The notes below the pieces were generated by a model. The model made no database searches. It was not told the origin of the DNA and was given only the letters and a program-made list of their open reading frames with translations. DNA of 37,905 nt from Schwartzia sp. (in: firmicutes). Lineage in GTDB: Bacteria > Bacillota > Negativicutes > Selenomonadales > Selenomonadaceae. The stretch covers positions 1 to 37,905 of the forward strand of contig JAFVAI010000041.1 in the NCBI GenBank assembly GCA_017480545.1. Direction: 5' to 3'. Below, in pieces: positions 26,163 through 35,417 of the stretch. The translations under genes were made by a program, and so were the position numbers. Within the stretch, counting starts at the first letter, position 1. Each line of letters opens with the position of its first letter.

Positions 26163-26553
26163 GAATATGCTTGTTTCTCAGATAATTGTTCCATCGAGAT
26201 TCACTAATCTTCCACGCCGAAATGATTGAGTTCTTAAATCCTGCCTTATCGCTCACCGTATGCAATCGCAAAACAATTTGAAGACGCTTTCCATCTTGCT
26301 CAATCAACTTCAAAATGATTCCTGTATTTTTAACATTTTCCAATATGTAATCAGGAAAAGCAATCGCGGCCTGCAGAAACGGTGCAATCTCTTCATAGTC
26401 TCCCGGATGCCGTTCCTCTATGTGCTGTATTCGCTCATCCGTAATAATGACCTCATCCGTTGAAATATCATTTGCCACGCAACGATAAATTGACCGATCC
26501 AATTTCCCGACAATATGCACACATTCGCCCTCATTTCCGCACTTCTCTTTCAA
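26146..26553 (-). CDS. Small PBECR-like nuclease-fold protein
   Basis: 135 residues from a TTG at 26553. A GTG at 26520 with GAGGG seven bases upstream is an alternative, because a -10-like TATACT lies only a few bases before the TTG. The body reads EVIITDERIQHIEERHPGDYEE, then PDYILE, IILKLIEQDGKRLQIVLRLHT, and near the end SIISAWKISESRWNNYLRN. This pattern (HIEERHP, a beta pair, Ser/Trp-Lys near the C-terminus) resembles the phage-Barnase-EndoU-ColicinE5-RelE-like (PBECR) nuclease domains found in phage and toxin contexts. It is A/T-richer than its neighbours, which suggests transfer. No antitoxin or immunity gene is visible beside it. The fold assignment is by motif memory, so moderate. 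Confidence 0.65.
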   Translation of the reverse strand: MKEKCGNEGECVHIVGKLDRSIYRCVANDISTDEVIITDERIQHIEERHPGDYEEIAPFLQAAIAFPDYILENVKNTGIILKLIEQDGKRLQIVLRLHTVSDKAGFKNSIISAWKISESRWNNYLRNKHILYKRG

Positions 26554-26601
26554 AAGTATATCATGTTTCCCTACGCAGTGCCATCCATGGTTTCAACACA
26601 T

Positions 26602-26655
26602 TTGTAAACCGCAAAATATTTTAAGTTGACAAGCTTCCTCTCCCTCCGCTATCAT
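26602..26655 (+). promoter_or_regulatory. Biotin-gene promoter overlapped by a BirA-like operator
   Basis: -35 TTGACA (26626-26631), 18 bases, -10 TATCAT (26650-26655). TTGTAAACC (26602-26610) and AGTTGACAA (26624-26632) form an inverted pair 13 bases apart. The first matches the known BirA half-site and the second matches its complement at 7 of 9 bases. The right half covers the -35, as expected for repression by biotinyl-AMP-loaded BirA. Confidence 0.7.
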
Positions 26656-26676
26656 AACCGCAAGGGGGAATCCAAC

Positions 26677-28596
<1,920 letters not shown>

Positions 28597-28612
28597 TACT
28601 ATATCCCCGCAC

Positions 28613-28653
28613 AAAAAATCACCCGCACTCTTTTTAGAGCCGGGTGATTTTTT
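28613..28653. terminator. Bidirectional terminator between convergent genes
   Basis: AAAAAATCACCCG and CGGGTGATTTTTT pair around a 15-base loop. It serves bioWF on the plus strand and the GTPase gene (stop at 28663) on the minus strand. Confidence 0.85.
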
Positions 28654-28662
28654 GTCCCACAT

Positions 28663-29733
28663 TTACTTTTTCAGCACACCCCGCAAAATCTCCTGCGCGA
28701 TGGTGTGGCAGTCGTCCACATACTTCTCGCCGATTTTCTGGATCATCATATAGCCCGTGGCGGCGGCCGCCGCCTGTCCCACGAAGGGAATGTACTTCGC
28801 GACTTCCTTGCCCGCGAACTGGCCCGCCAGTTTCTGCACCATCATCACGACGCCCTCCTGCGTCGCGTAGGAGAAAACGCGCTGGCCGATCGGCGCCAGC
28901 ACCTTGTACTTTTCCAGTGTCTGCGCGAGATCGTCCGTGATGCCGAAAATGCGCCGTATCTCCGACAGCAGCTTGTAAAACATGCCAACGTCGAGCGTCA
29001 CGTCGAGACCCGGCACCGGATTCACCGCGTTGGCCGCGCCGAGCCACGCGTAGGTGTTCACCGCCTTCATCGAATGTTGCTTCTTGTACGCCAAATCCTC
29101 CATCGAAGTCGCCTGGAACTCCGCGCGGAGCTTCGAGCGCTTCACGCCGAGCACATCCGCCGCGAAAATCGCCTGCTTCAGTTCCTCGATGCCCTCGCCC
29201 GTCCGGCAGCTGACGAACTGCACCGCCGCCTCGGGCTCGCCCAGCTTGTCCCGCACGTCCCGCGCGATCTCGTCCATCAACGCTTCCTTCGGCTTTTCCT
29301 CGTCCCAAATCTGGTCTTTCTTGTTCCGCACGATGAAAAACGGATGCTCGCGCTCGTCGCGCCACTTCTTCAAATAGTCGAACAGGACCGCGTCGGAATC
29401 GTGGAGTTTTCCCTCGAACACGAAAAGATACAAGTCGTACTGTTCCGGATGGAACTCCTCCACCCACTGCTCCACGGGAAACCGTGCCGTCCCGTACCCC
29501 GGCAGGTCGTGGATCCGAAGCGTGCCAAACGCCGCCTCCTGCATATCCACCGTCGTGTCCGTATGCACACCCGTCTCAAACAGCTTTCTCCCGATCAGTT
29601 TATTGATGAGGCTGGACTTCCCCGCGCCCGGCTGGCCCACCAACGCGATATGAACCTCTTCCTCCAGCTCCCGCTTCTTCTCTTCCCATTTCGCCTGCAT
29701 TTCCTCTTCCAGATTCAATGCCCCGTTGTCCAT
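28663..29733 (-). CDS. Era-like GTPase with C-terminal DUF697 membrane-associated domain
   Basis: 356 residues. After a charged helical start (EEEMQAKWEEKKRELEEE), the G domain has G1 GQPGAGKSS (residues 33-41), a Thr-rich switch I (HTDTTVDMQ), G3 DLPGYG and G4 RNKKDQ. This spacing is like IRG/YcjX-type dynamin-like small GTPases. The C-terminal half (about 235-356) matches DUF697: NAVNPVPGLDVTLDVGMFYKLL, GITDD and a Gly/Ala-rich hydrophobic end KYIPFVGQAAAAATGYMMI, which may associate with membrane. Members are linked to stress or membrane remodelling, but no clear role is known. It stands alone; the start has no strong ribosome binding site beyond AAGGGGG. Confidence 0.85.
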   Translation of the reverse strand: MDNGALNLEEEMQAKWEEKKRELEEEVHIALVGQPGAGKSSLINKLIGRKLFETGVHTDTTVDMQEAAFGTLRIHDLPGYGTARFPVEQWVEEFHPEQYDLYLFVFEGKLHDSDAVLFDYLKKWRDEREHPFFIVRNKKDQIWDEEKPKEALMDEIARDVRDKLGEPEAAVQFVSCRTGEGIEELKQAIFAADVLGVKRSKLRAEFQATSMEDLAYKKQHSMKAVNTYAWLGAANAVNPVPGLDVTLDVGMFYKLLSEIRRIFGITDDLAQTLEKYKVLAPIGQRVFSYATQEGVVMMVQKLAGQFAGKEVAKYIPFVGQAAAAATGYMMIQKIGEKYVDDCHTIAQEILRGVLKK

Positions 29734-29768
29734 TTTGCAACCCCCTTATCGGATGTGGGTCTCTTTTC

Positions 29769-29935
29769 TTAAGGAAACGACGAATAAGTCAATTCGAGGC
29801 CACACCGAGGGATTTTTTCGTCAGGCAAGGAAGATGCCGCGAAGGCGTAGCATCGCTACGTCGAACGGCATCTGACGCAGCATGACGGAAAAAGACCCGG
29901 CGTGAGCCGAAGGGACTAGTTCGGCGTTTCCTTAA
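29769..29935. mobile_element. 167-bp MITE-like element with 16-bp terminal inverted repeats
   Basis: The ends are TTAAGGAAACGACGAA and TTCGGCGTTTCCTTAA, inverted with one mismatch. The interior is nested and palindromic: TTTTTTCGTCA with TGACGGAAAAA, AGATGCCG with CGGCATCT, and CGTAGCATCGCTACG in the centre. No open frame. The TTAA at both tips could be part of the repeats or a target duplication. Solo matches to its ends occur at 6817-6832 and, more weakly, at 22768-22781, so it belongs to a dispersed family. It lies upstream of both the GTPase gene and the tannase-like gene. Confidence 0.75.
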
Positions 29936-30124
29936 TCATACCATAAAAACGCGCAAATAACACACTGTTTTTTCATCCGCGACAGCTTCACACGCCACCC
30001 ATCCACCGCCACGCTCACGGACGATTTCTTCCCGTTTGTTGTGATACGCGGAAAAATCATGCTTACCTTCATTCTCTTCTTCGTGGTAAAATATATGCAA
30101 TCAATCATTTACGGAGGATACGAT

Positions 30125-32038
30125 ATGTCAACCATGAAAAACAATGACCACAAAAATCGCCGCTTTGCTTTGTCCTACGGGAAACACATTCGGCACTGGA
30201 TTGGCGGCTGTCTGGCCGCCGCACTGCTCACCTCCGCGCTTCCCGTCGAGGCCGCGTTGCCGGATAGAATGGCGTCGGAAGAAAGCCTTGCGTCGGAGAC
30301 CGCGAATCCAAGCGACAGTCGCGCGGCCATCGGCGCATCCATCTATCTGGACTACGCGGCGGGGATTCGTTCCGGTGTCTACCGCTGGATTTTGAGCGAG
30401 GACGAAACCTATTACGTCCTTGCCGCCGTCGACGAAAGCGGCATCCCCATTGTCGGACAGGAAACGCGCATCAACGTCGGCGCGAACAATGAGGAACAGG
30501 GGCATTTCCCGGCGGACGGGCATCCCGACGGCCCACCGCCCGATTTCGCCGGAAAACCGGACGGCATGCCGCCGGGCGGATTCGACGGCGGCACAGTCTA
30601 TCAAGGCGTTGCCATGAACGCCCATGTGACAAATCTCGCCAACCAGACCATGCTGATCTATGTCCCCGCTGCCTATTTGCAGACCAACGCCAATGGCGAA
30701 GTTGTCGGCATTGACCATGCGGCGGCCGTGGGGCAGTACACGGCCGACACCGCACCTATCGTTTATCTGAACGAGTGCGGCGGTTGGAAATCCAGCTCGC
30801 CCCGCGCTGTCGACGCCTCCTTCATCGAGCGTGGCATGATCTATGTGACGGCGGGTGCGCGCAGCCGCGATGCTGTGGACGAAAACGGATGCCACACCGG
30901 CAAAGCGCCTATGCCCGTCGTCGACCTGAAATCCGGAGTCATCGCGCTTCGCGCCAACGCGGACGTCATTCCCGGCGACAAAGAGCGCATCGTCTCCGTA
31001 GGCACCTCCGGCGGCGGGCAGATGAGCTCGATCCTCGGTGCCTCCGGCGATATGCCGGAATATTACCCGTATCTCTACGAGGCGGGCGCGGCCGGCGTCA
31101 CGAAAACGAAAGACGGATACCGGAGCGCCTACCCCGATCACATTTTTGCGGCGCAAATGTACTGCCCCATCGCGGACATCGAAAACGCTGACCTCGCCTA
31201 CGCTTGGTGGTGGTTTGACCTAGCGGACAGAGGCGGCGCCCTCAAAGGAACCATGACGGCTTTTGACCGCCGTTTGCAGGAACTGGAAGCGCAGTCCTTC
31301 GTCGATTACCTGAACGGCCTGAACGTGAAGGACATGAACGGCGCACCGCTGAAGTTGGACGGCCTTCGTTCCGGCTCCTACTATGACGCCATCCTGCGAA
31401 ACCTCTCCGACGCACTGAACGCGATGGTCGCGACTGGCGGCATCGACGCGGACACGTTGGACCCCGAAGGCACATGGCTTACGAAAAACGCGGATGGCAG
31501 CTATCACGTGACCGACATGGCGGGATTCATGACCGGCACGGGGCTCGCGCAAAAGAGAAACAAGGCGATCCCCGGCTTCGACGCGATGGACAAATCCGCA
31601 GAAAACGACGCTTTCGGTGCGCCGGACGACAACAAGGTACACTTCTCCAGGAGCGTCGCGAAAATCCTGTTCGAGCATTATGACGAACTCTCCACGCTCG
31701 ACGGCTTTGACGCCACACTTGCGGATGCTTATATCACGGAAGCCCTGACCGGGCCGGGCGCCGACGCCATCGCGAGGCAGACGCATCTCTTGAACGCAAC
31801 CCATATCTTGCTTGGCACCGACGGCCTCTGCACCGTGCATCCGGCCAAATATTGGCGCCATCGAAGCGGCACCGCCGACCAGCACACCTCTTTCGGCGTC
31901 GGGTACAACCTCTGCCGCGCCGCCGCATCCATCGGCCTGGATGCGGACTACCATCTCGTCTGGGCCATGGAACACGGAAACCGCGAAGGAACATCCACAG
32001 GAACGTTCATCGACTGGATCGACACAATCTGCCGCTGA
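30125..32038 (+). CDS. Exported tannase-like (subtype B) alpha/beta hydrolase
   Basis: 637 residues from the ATG at 30125 with GGAGG seven bases upstream; an upstream in-frame GTG at 30041 only adds leader sequence. A signal peptide spans residues 1-48 (RHWIGGCLAAALLTSALPVEA). The nucleophile elbow is Ser295 in IVSVGTSGGGQMSSILGASGD, the GTSGGG form seen in bacterial tannase and related feruloyl-type esterases. A late His is in YHLVWAMEHGNREG, and Asp in GTADQHTSFGVGYNLCRAA is the acid candidate. A Pro/Gly/Asp-rich loop lies near residues 135-165. Probable role: periplasmic or extracellular cleavage of aromatic (galloyl or feruloyl) esters from plant material; the exact substrate is not certain. 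A terminator follows. Confidence 0.78.
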   Translation: MSTMKNNDHKNRRFALSYGKHIRHWIGGCLAAALLTSALPVEAALPDRMASEESLASETANPSDSRAAIGASIYLDYAAGIRSGVYRWILSEDETYYVLAAVDESGIPIVGQETRINVGANNEEQGHFPADGHPDGPPPDFAGKPDGMPPGGFDGGTVYQGVAMNAHVTNLANQTMLIYVPAAYLQTNANGEVVGIDHAAAVGQYTADTAPIVYLNECGGWKSSSPRAVDASFIERGMIYVTAGARSRDAVDENGCHTGKAPMPVVDLKSGVIALRANADVIPGDKERIVSVGTSGGGQMSSILGASGDMPEYYPYLYEAGAAGVTKTKDGYRSAYPDHIFAAQMYCPIADIENADLAYAWWWFDLADRGGALKGTMTAFDRRLQELEAQSFVDYLNGLNVKDMNGAPLKLDGLRSGSYYDAILRNLSDALNAMVATGGIDADTLDPEGTWLTKNADGSYHVTDMAGFMTGTGLAQKRNKAIPGFDAMDKSAENDAFGAPDDNKVHFSRSVAKILFEHYDELSTLDGFDATLADAYITEALTGPGADAIARQTHLLNATHILLGTDGLCTVHPAKYWRHRSGTADQHTSFGVGYNLCRAAASIGLDADYHLVWAMEHGNREGTSTGTFIDWIDTICR

Positions 32039-32170
32039 CGCGTCAGCCACCTGCCCTGCCGATTCCGCGACAACTTGCGAGACTTCGCCTCCGCAATGCC
32101 AACCGACCAAGACACCGACCAAGGCGAAGCCTGCGCCAAATACTTCTTGCCGCCTTCGCGACAGGATCAG

Positions 32171-32206
32171 AAAAACGGCCTCGGAGATTTTCCGAAGCCG
32201 TTTTTC
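32171..32206. terminator. Bidirectional terminator between tannase-like gene and ohrR
   Basis: AAAAACGGC.TCGGA and TCCGA.GCCGTTTTT pair around ATTT, with A and T runs on both sides. It ends directly at the ohrR stop codon (32207-32209). Confidence 0.8.
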
Positions 32207-32683
32207 TTATCCTTCGCCGTGCAAACCATGGAGCAGTTTGTACAGGGTTCCGTACAGCGCCGCCGCTTCCTCCTGCGTCAGAGGCGCCTTGGCCGCCATA
32301 CATTCCGGTACGCCCCGTGCGCTTTCCTTCAGCGCCTCCCCTGCCGCCGTCAGGCTGACGATTACGCTGCGCTCGTCCTCCGGGCAGCGCTCCCGGGCGA
32401 TATAGCCTTTCGCTTCCAATTTTTTCAGCAGCGGCGTCAGGGTGCCGGAGTCGAGATAGAGACACTCGCCCAGCGCCCGGACGCTTTTTCGCTTTTTTTC
32501 CCACAGCACCATCATCACGAGGTACTGCGTATAGGTCAAGTTCAGCGCGGACAACGGCTCGTGGTACGCTTTGATGATTTCCCGCGCGCAGGCGTATATA
32601 GGGAAGCAAAGTTGGTTCTTGAGCAGCAGCGGATCGGACGCGGACACCGCGCAAACGCCGTGGCTTTCCTCCCCGGCACTCAC
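32207..32683 (-). CDS. ohrR: OhrR-type MarR-family peroxide-sensing repressor
   Basis: 158 residues. The start is a GTG at 32683 that overlaps the gpx stop (GTGA), so translation is coupled. The core LKNQLCFPIYACAREIIKAYHEPL has the reactive Cys (Cys26) in the same place as Cys15 of Bacillus subtilis OhrR. The winged-helix region LTYTQYLVMMVLWE, LYLDSGTLTPLLKKLEAKGYI and DERSVIVSLT is also almost textbook OhrR. Oxidation of the Cys by organic hydroperoxide or hypochlorite releases DNA. Two matching operators lie at the promoter of its own operon (34622-34678), which implies autoregulation. An N-terminal extension of about 10 residues with Cys11 is unusual. Confidence 0.9.
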   Translation of the reverse strand: MSAGEESHGVCAVSASDPLLLKNQLCFPIYACAREIIKAYHEPLSALNLTYTQYLVMMVLWEKKRKSVRALGECLYLDSGTLTPLLKKLEAKGYIARERCPEDERSVIVSLTAAGEALKESARGVPECMAAKAPLTQEEAAALYGTLYKLLHGLHGEG

Positions 32684-33363
32684 AGGAGCGCCTCGATGGC
32701 TTTCGCCATCGCCTTCGGCGTGGTGGTCGGCTCAAAGCGCTCGACCACATTGCCCTCGCGGTCGATCAGGAACTTCGTGAAGTTCCACTTGATGGAATCC
32801 CCTTCCAGATACTCGGGGAAATTTTTTTGCAGCGCGTCCATCAGCGGCTTCGCGACGGGATGGTTCTCGACAAAGCCCTTGAAGCCTTTTTCCTGCGTCA
32901 GGTACTTGAACAGCGGCTGCGCCGTCTCGCCGCGCACGTCGCCCTTCGCGAAGACCGGGAAGGTGACGCCGTAGTTCAGGCGGCAGAAGGTCTGCACTTC
33001 CTCGTTCGTTCCCGGCTCCTGCGCCGCGAACTGGTTGCAGGGAAAGCCCAGCACCACGAGCCCGCGCTCACCGTAGGTCTTGTAAAGCTCCTCCAGTTCC
33101 TCGTACTGCGGCGTGAACCCGCACTTGCTGGCCGTATTCACGATCACAAGCACCTTGCCTTTGTACTCCGAGAGGGAAATCTCCTCGCCCTTGCTGTTCT
33201 TTGCCGAAAAATCATATACGCTCATGGTTTTTTCTCCTTCTTTCTTCAAATTTTCTTTTACAATTTGCCCTTGTCCCGCGCCGCTCGCCTCCGCCGCGCT
33301 CCCCAATAGTGCGCAGACGGAAAACGCGCAGACCGCCGCAAGGGCCGCCACCGTCCGCCGCAT
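32680..33363 (-). CDS. Glutathione-peroxidase-family thiol peroxidase, with possible signal peptide
   Basis: Reduces peroxides with thioredoxin or glutaredoxin electrons. The core begins MSVYDFSAKNSKGEEISLSEY and has peroxidatic Cys in NTASKCGFTPQY, Gln in FPCNQF, a possible resolving Cys in EEVQTFCRLN and Trp in KWNFTKFLI. Two starts are plausible. The ATG at 33363 gives 227 residues with a signal peptide (RRTVAALAAVCAFSVCALLGSAAEA). The ATG at 33225 gives 181 residues, the usual size, and has an excellent AAGGAG eight bases upstream. Both forms may be made. It overlaps the grx stop by a few bases upstream and the ohrR start downstream. Confidence 0.9.
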   Translation of the reverse strand: MRRTVAALAAVCAFSVCALLGSAAEASGAGQGQIVKENLKKEGEKTMSVYDFSAKNSKGEEISLSEYKGKVLVIVNTASKCGFTPQYEELEELYKTYGERGLVVLGFPCNQFAAQEPGTNEEVQTFCRLNYGVTFPVFAKGDVRGETAQPLFKYLTQEKGFKGFVENHPVAKPLMDALQKNFPEYLEGDSIKWNFTKFLIDREGNVVERFEPTTTPKAMAKAIEALL

Positions 33364-33364
33364 G

Positions 33365-33595
33365 TCACGCACTCAGAAGCGCGTCGATCTTCGCCTTGTC
33401 GAAGCCGAGCACATAGTCCACATCGTTCGCCGTGATGACCGGCACCATGAGATCGCCGGAAAGCTTCTGGCAAGCGACACGCGCCGCCTCGTCCTCCTCG
33501 ATGTTGCAATCCTGGTACGCGACACCCTTCGACTCCAGATACTTTTTCGCCTTGACGCACCAAGGGCAGGACGTCATCGAATACACTTTCACCAT
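33365..33595 (-). CDS. Glutaredoxin-like thiol-disulfide protein
   Basis: 76 residues from the ATG at 33595, chosen because AAGGAGG lies eight bases upstream; the upstream ATG at 33613 would place that site inside the gene. MVKVYSMTSCPWCVKAKKYLESKG has the CPWC redox site at residues 10-13. LMVPVI supplies the cis-Pro, and DVDYVLGFDKAKI the C-terminal helix. It probably passes electrons from the thioredoxin reductase encoded just upstream to the peroxidase encoded just downstream. NrdH-like function is an alternative. Confidence 0.88.
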   Translation of the reverse strand: MVKVYSMTSCPWCVKAKKYLESKGVAYQDCNIEEDEAARVACQKLSGDLMVPVITANDVDYVLGFDKAKIDALLSA

Positions 33596-33661
33596 TTTGT
33601 TTTCCTCCTTCATAGTTGATAATCGAAAAATTGTGTGGTAAGAGTTTCTTACTTTCTTACT

Positions 33662-34603
33662 TCAAAAATTTTGCTTGCCCGGCGACCGCAAATATTTGGC
33701 CGCGCCGAGAGCCGCCGCCGTGCCGTCCGCCGCCGCCGTGGTGAGCTGCCGGACTTCCTTCGTTCGGACGTCGCCCGCCGCGAACACGCCGGGAAGATTC
33801 GTTTTGCAATCCTCGCCCGCGACGACGTTTCCCGCCTTGTCCAGATGCACCTGATCGGCGAACAGGGCCGTGTTCGGCTCGACGCCGATATTGACGAATA
33901 CGCCGTCCATGGGAATCTCTTTCTCCGCGCCAGCCTCTTTGTCAAACAGCGTCATTGCGGAAAGCTTCCCGTCGCCGGACAGCGCGCGCGGCTCGGTTTG
34001 GAGCAAAATCTCCACATTGCCATGGGCGCGGAGCCGCTCGACGGAAGCCGCGTCCGCCCGAAGCTCCGAGCGTTGGATGAGATAGAGCTTCGCCGCAAGC
34101 TTGGAAAGGTACTCCGCCGCGTCCACTGCCGCGTTGCCGCCGCCGATGACCGCCACCGTCTTCCCTGCGTACGCCTGGCCGTCGCAAAGTTCGCAATAAT
34201 GGACGCCGCGCCCCTCGTAACGGGCCGCCTCCGGCAAAGCCAACTTCCGACGCTTCATGCCCGTGGCGAGGATCACCGCCCCCGCCTCGTAGACAGCGCT
34301 CTCCGTCTCGACGATTTTCGGCTGCGCGGAAAGCTCCACGCGCACAATCGAATCAAACTCGTCCACGGCGGCGCCAAATTTTTCCGCTTGCGCCTGCACG
34401 GCGGCAATCAATTCGCCGCCGCCAATGCCCGGAAGGCCGGGATAATTCTCGATGCCCGCCGCGTTTGCGATCTGCCCGCCGACCAACTCCGACTCCAGAA
34501 CCAGAACGGAAAGCCCGCTCCGTCCCGCGTAGAGCGCCGCCGTCAGCCCCGCCATGCCCGCGCCGATCACAATTACATCCCGCCGCTTTCGTTCCTTTTC
34601 CAT
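33662..34603 (-). CDS. trxB: Thioredoxin-disulfide reductase-like flavoprotein
   Basis: 313 residues; ATG at 34603 with GAGGTGAGG upstream. FAD-binding GAGMAGLTAALYAGRSG (residues 14-30), the redox pair Cys137/Cys140 in HYCELCDG, NADPH-binding VIGGGNAAVDAAEYLS and the final FAD motif GVFAAGDVRTKEVRQLTTAAADG are all present, and length is typical. The usual CATC is CELC here, which may tune its partner specificity. It is first in a four-gene operon (trxB-grx-gpx-ohrR) transcribed from an OhrR-boxed promoter, so it probably supplies NADPH electrons to the peroxidase through the small glutaredoxin rather than serving as the only housekeeping reductase. Confidence 0.92.
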   Translation of the reverse strand: MEKERKRRDVIVIGAGMAGLTAALYAGRSGLSVLVLESELVGGQIANAAGIENYPGLPGIGGGELIAAVQAQAEKFGAAVDEFDSIVRVELSAQPKIVETESAVYEAGAVILATGMKRRKLALPEAARYEGRGVHYCELCDGQAYAGKTVAVIGGGNAAVDAAEYLSKLAAKLYLIQRSELRADAASVERLRAHGNVEILLQTEPRALSGDGKLSAMTLFDKEAGAEKEIPMDGVFVNIGVEPNTALFADQVHLDKAGNVVAGEDCKTNLPGVFAAGDVRTKEVRQLTTAAADGTAAALGAAKYLRSPGKQNF

Positions 34604-34621
34604 CGCCTCACCTCATCTTTG

Positions 34622-34686
34622 TAAAATTAAATTGCATAAAATTTATTTTGTGATTTGATTGTACACAATTTAATTTGATATGTCAA
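34622..34686 (-). promoter_or_regulatory. OhrR-controlled promoter of trxB-grx-gpx-ohrR
   Basis: Minus strand: consensus -35 TTGACA (34681-34686), 17-base spacer, -10 TACAAT (34658-34663). Two sites resemble the OhrR operator TACAATTNAATTGTA: CACAATTTAATTTGA (34664-34678, three mismatches) fills the spacer, and TAAAATTAAATTGCA (34622-34636, two mismatches) lies just after the start point. Repressor bound at both would block transcription. Confidence 0.75.
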
Positions 34687-34697
34687 TAGGAGTTTTT

Positions 34698-34748
34698 GAA
34701 AAAAATTAGCGGCTCATGAAAAACTTTCTTCATGAGCCGCCAAAAAAA
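34698..34748. terminator. Bidirectional terminator
   Basis: GCGGCTCATGAA (34709-34720) pairs with TTCATGAGCCGC (34729-34740), flanked by an A-rich run on the left and a T-run equivalent on the other strand. It terminates the minus-strand BsuPI gene before the trxB promoter. Confidence 0.85.
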
Positions 34749-34755
34749 ACAGGAT

Positions 34756-35346
34756 TTACCAGCCGCGAATCGAGCCGCTTCCAAGCACCACCGCGCCGAA
34801 TACCGCCGCGCCGCCGGATGAAGTCTCCACCGTCTCCGGCACCGCCGTCGAAAGTGTATAGGGCGTATCGACGAGATACGCCATCACCACCACGGCGTCA
34901 TCTTTGAATTTTTTGAAATCCGCTCGTTTGATCTCCGCCTTGTAAACAGCTTCCCCCTGCGCGTCTATCGTTGAGGACGTCAACGCCTGCGTGAACGCCA
35001 TGCCTTCCGACCAACGCCAGAGCACTTTTCCGCGCTTGTCCAAGACAAGAAAATCATAGACCTGCCCGGTGGGGTGTTCGACGGTGTAAGGCGCGTCCGA
35101 GCCGTTGGACACGCGAAACTCCATCAAAAGCCGACCGCTTTTCTTTTGCACCGTCAGCTCATGCACAATCTTGTCCACGGTAAACGACGCGAAGCTTTCC
35201 TCCGAACCGCTCGTCCGCGAATATCCGCCGCCCCCGCCGACAGGCACATAAACGCCAATCTCGCCGCCGAAATCCGCGCTCGCTGTGCCAAACTGCGAAA
35301 ATGCCAACACGCACCCCAAAAGCGCACCGCAAAGCAAATTCCTCAT
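34756..35346 (-). CDS. Exported BsuPI-domain protein
   Basis: 196 residues; ATG at 35346 with AAAGGGGCG upstream. The signal peptide is MRNLLCGALLGCVLAFSQFG with cleavage near ASA (residue 24). A Gly-rich stretch follows (VPVGGGGGYSRTSG). The domain from about 60 to 160 matches BsuPI, named after the Bacillus intracellular proteinase inhibitor: LLMEFRVSNGSDAPYTVEHPTGQVYDFLV, GKVLWRWSEGMAFTQAL, and GEAVYKAEI. In exported proteins the domain's role is not known; protease inhibition is possible but unproven. The C-terminus is again Gly/Ser-rich. It stands alone between thrS and the peroxide operon. Confidence 0.82.
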   Translation of the reverse strand: MRNLLCGALLGCVLAFSQFGTASADFGGEIGVYVPVGGGGGYSRTSGSEESFASFTVDKIVHELTVQKKSGRLLMEFRVSNGSDAPYTVEHPTGQVYDFLVLDKRGKVLWRWSEGMAFTQALTSSTIDAQGEAVYKAEIKRADFKKFKDDAVVVMAYLVDTPYTLSTAVPETVETSSGGAAVFGAVVLGSGSIRGW

Positions 35347-35370
35347 ATTCTCGCCCCTTTCTTTGCAAGA

Positions 35371-35401
35371 ACGCCGCGCCGATCATTTTGCGGCGCGGCG
35401 T
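35371..35401 (-). terminator. GC-rich hairpin after thrS
   Basis: ACGCCGCGCCG and CGGCGCGGCGT form an 11-bp stem around a 9-base loop, just after the thrS stop. Only a short T-rich tail follows on the minus strand. Confidence 0.6.
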
Positions 35402-35417
35402 CGCCGCTTTTATCCCA

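Noticed and set aside
30041..30124. Upstream start of the tannase-like gene
   Set aside because: The GTG has no ribosome binding site and would place 28 residues before a normal signal peptide; GGAGG sits correctly before the ATG at 30125.
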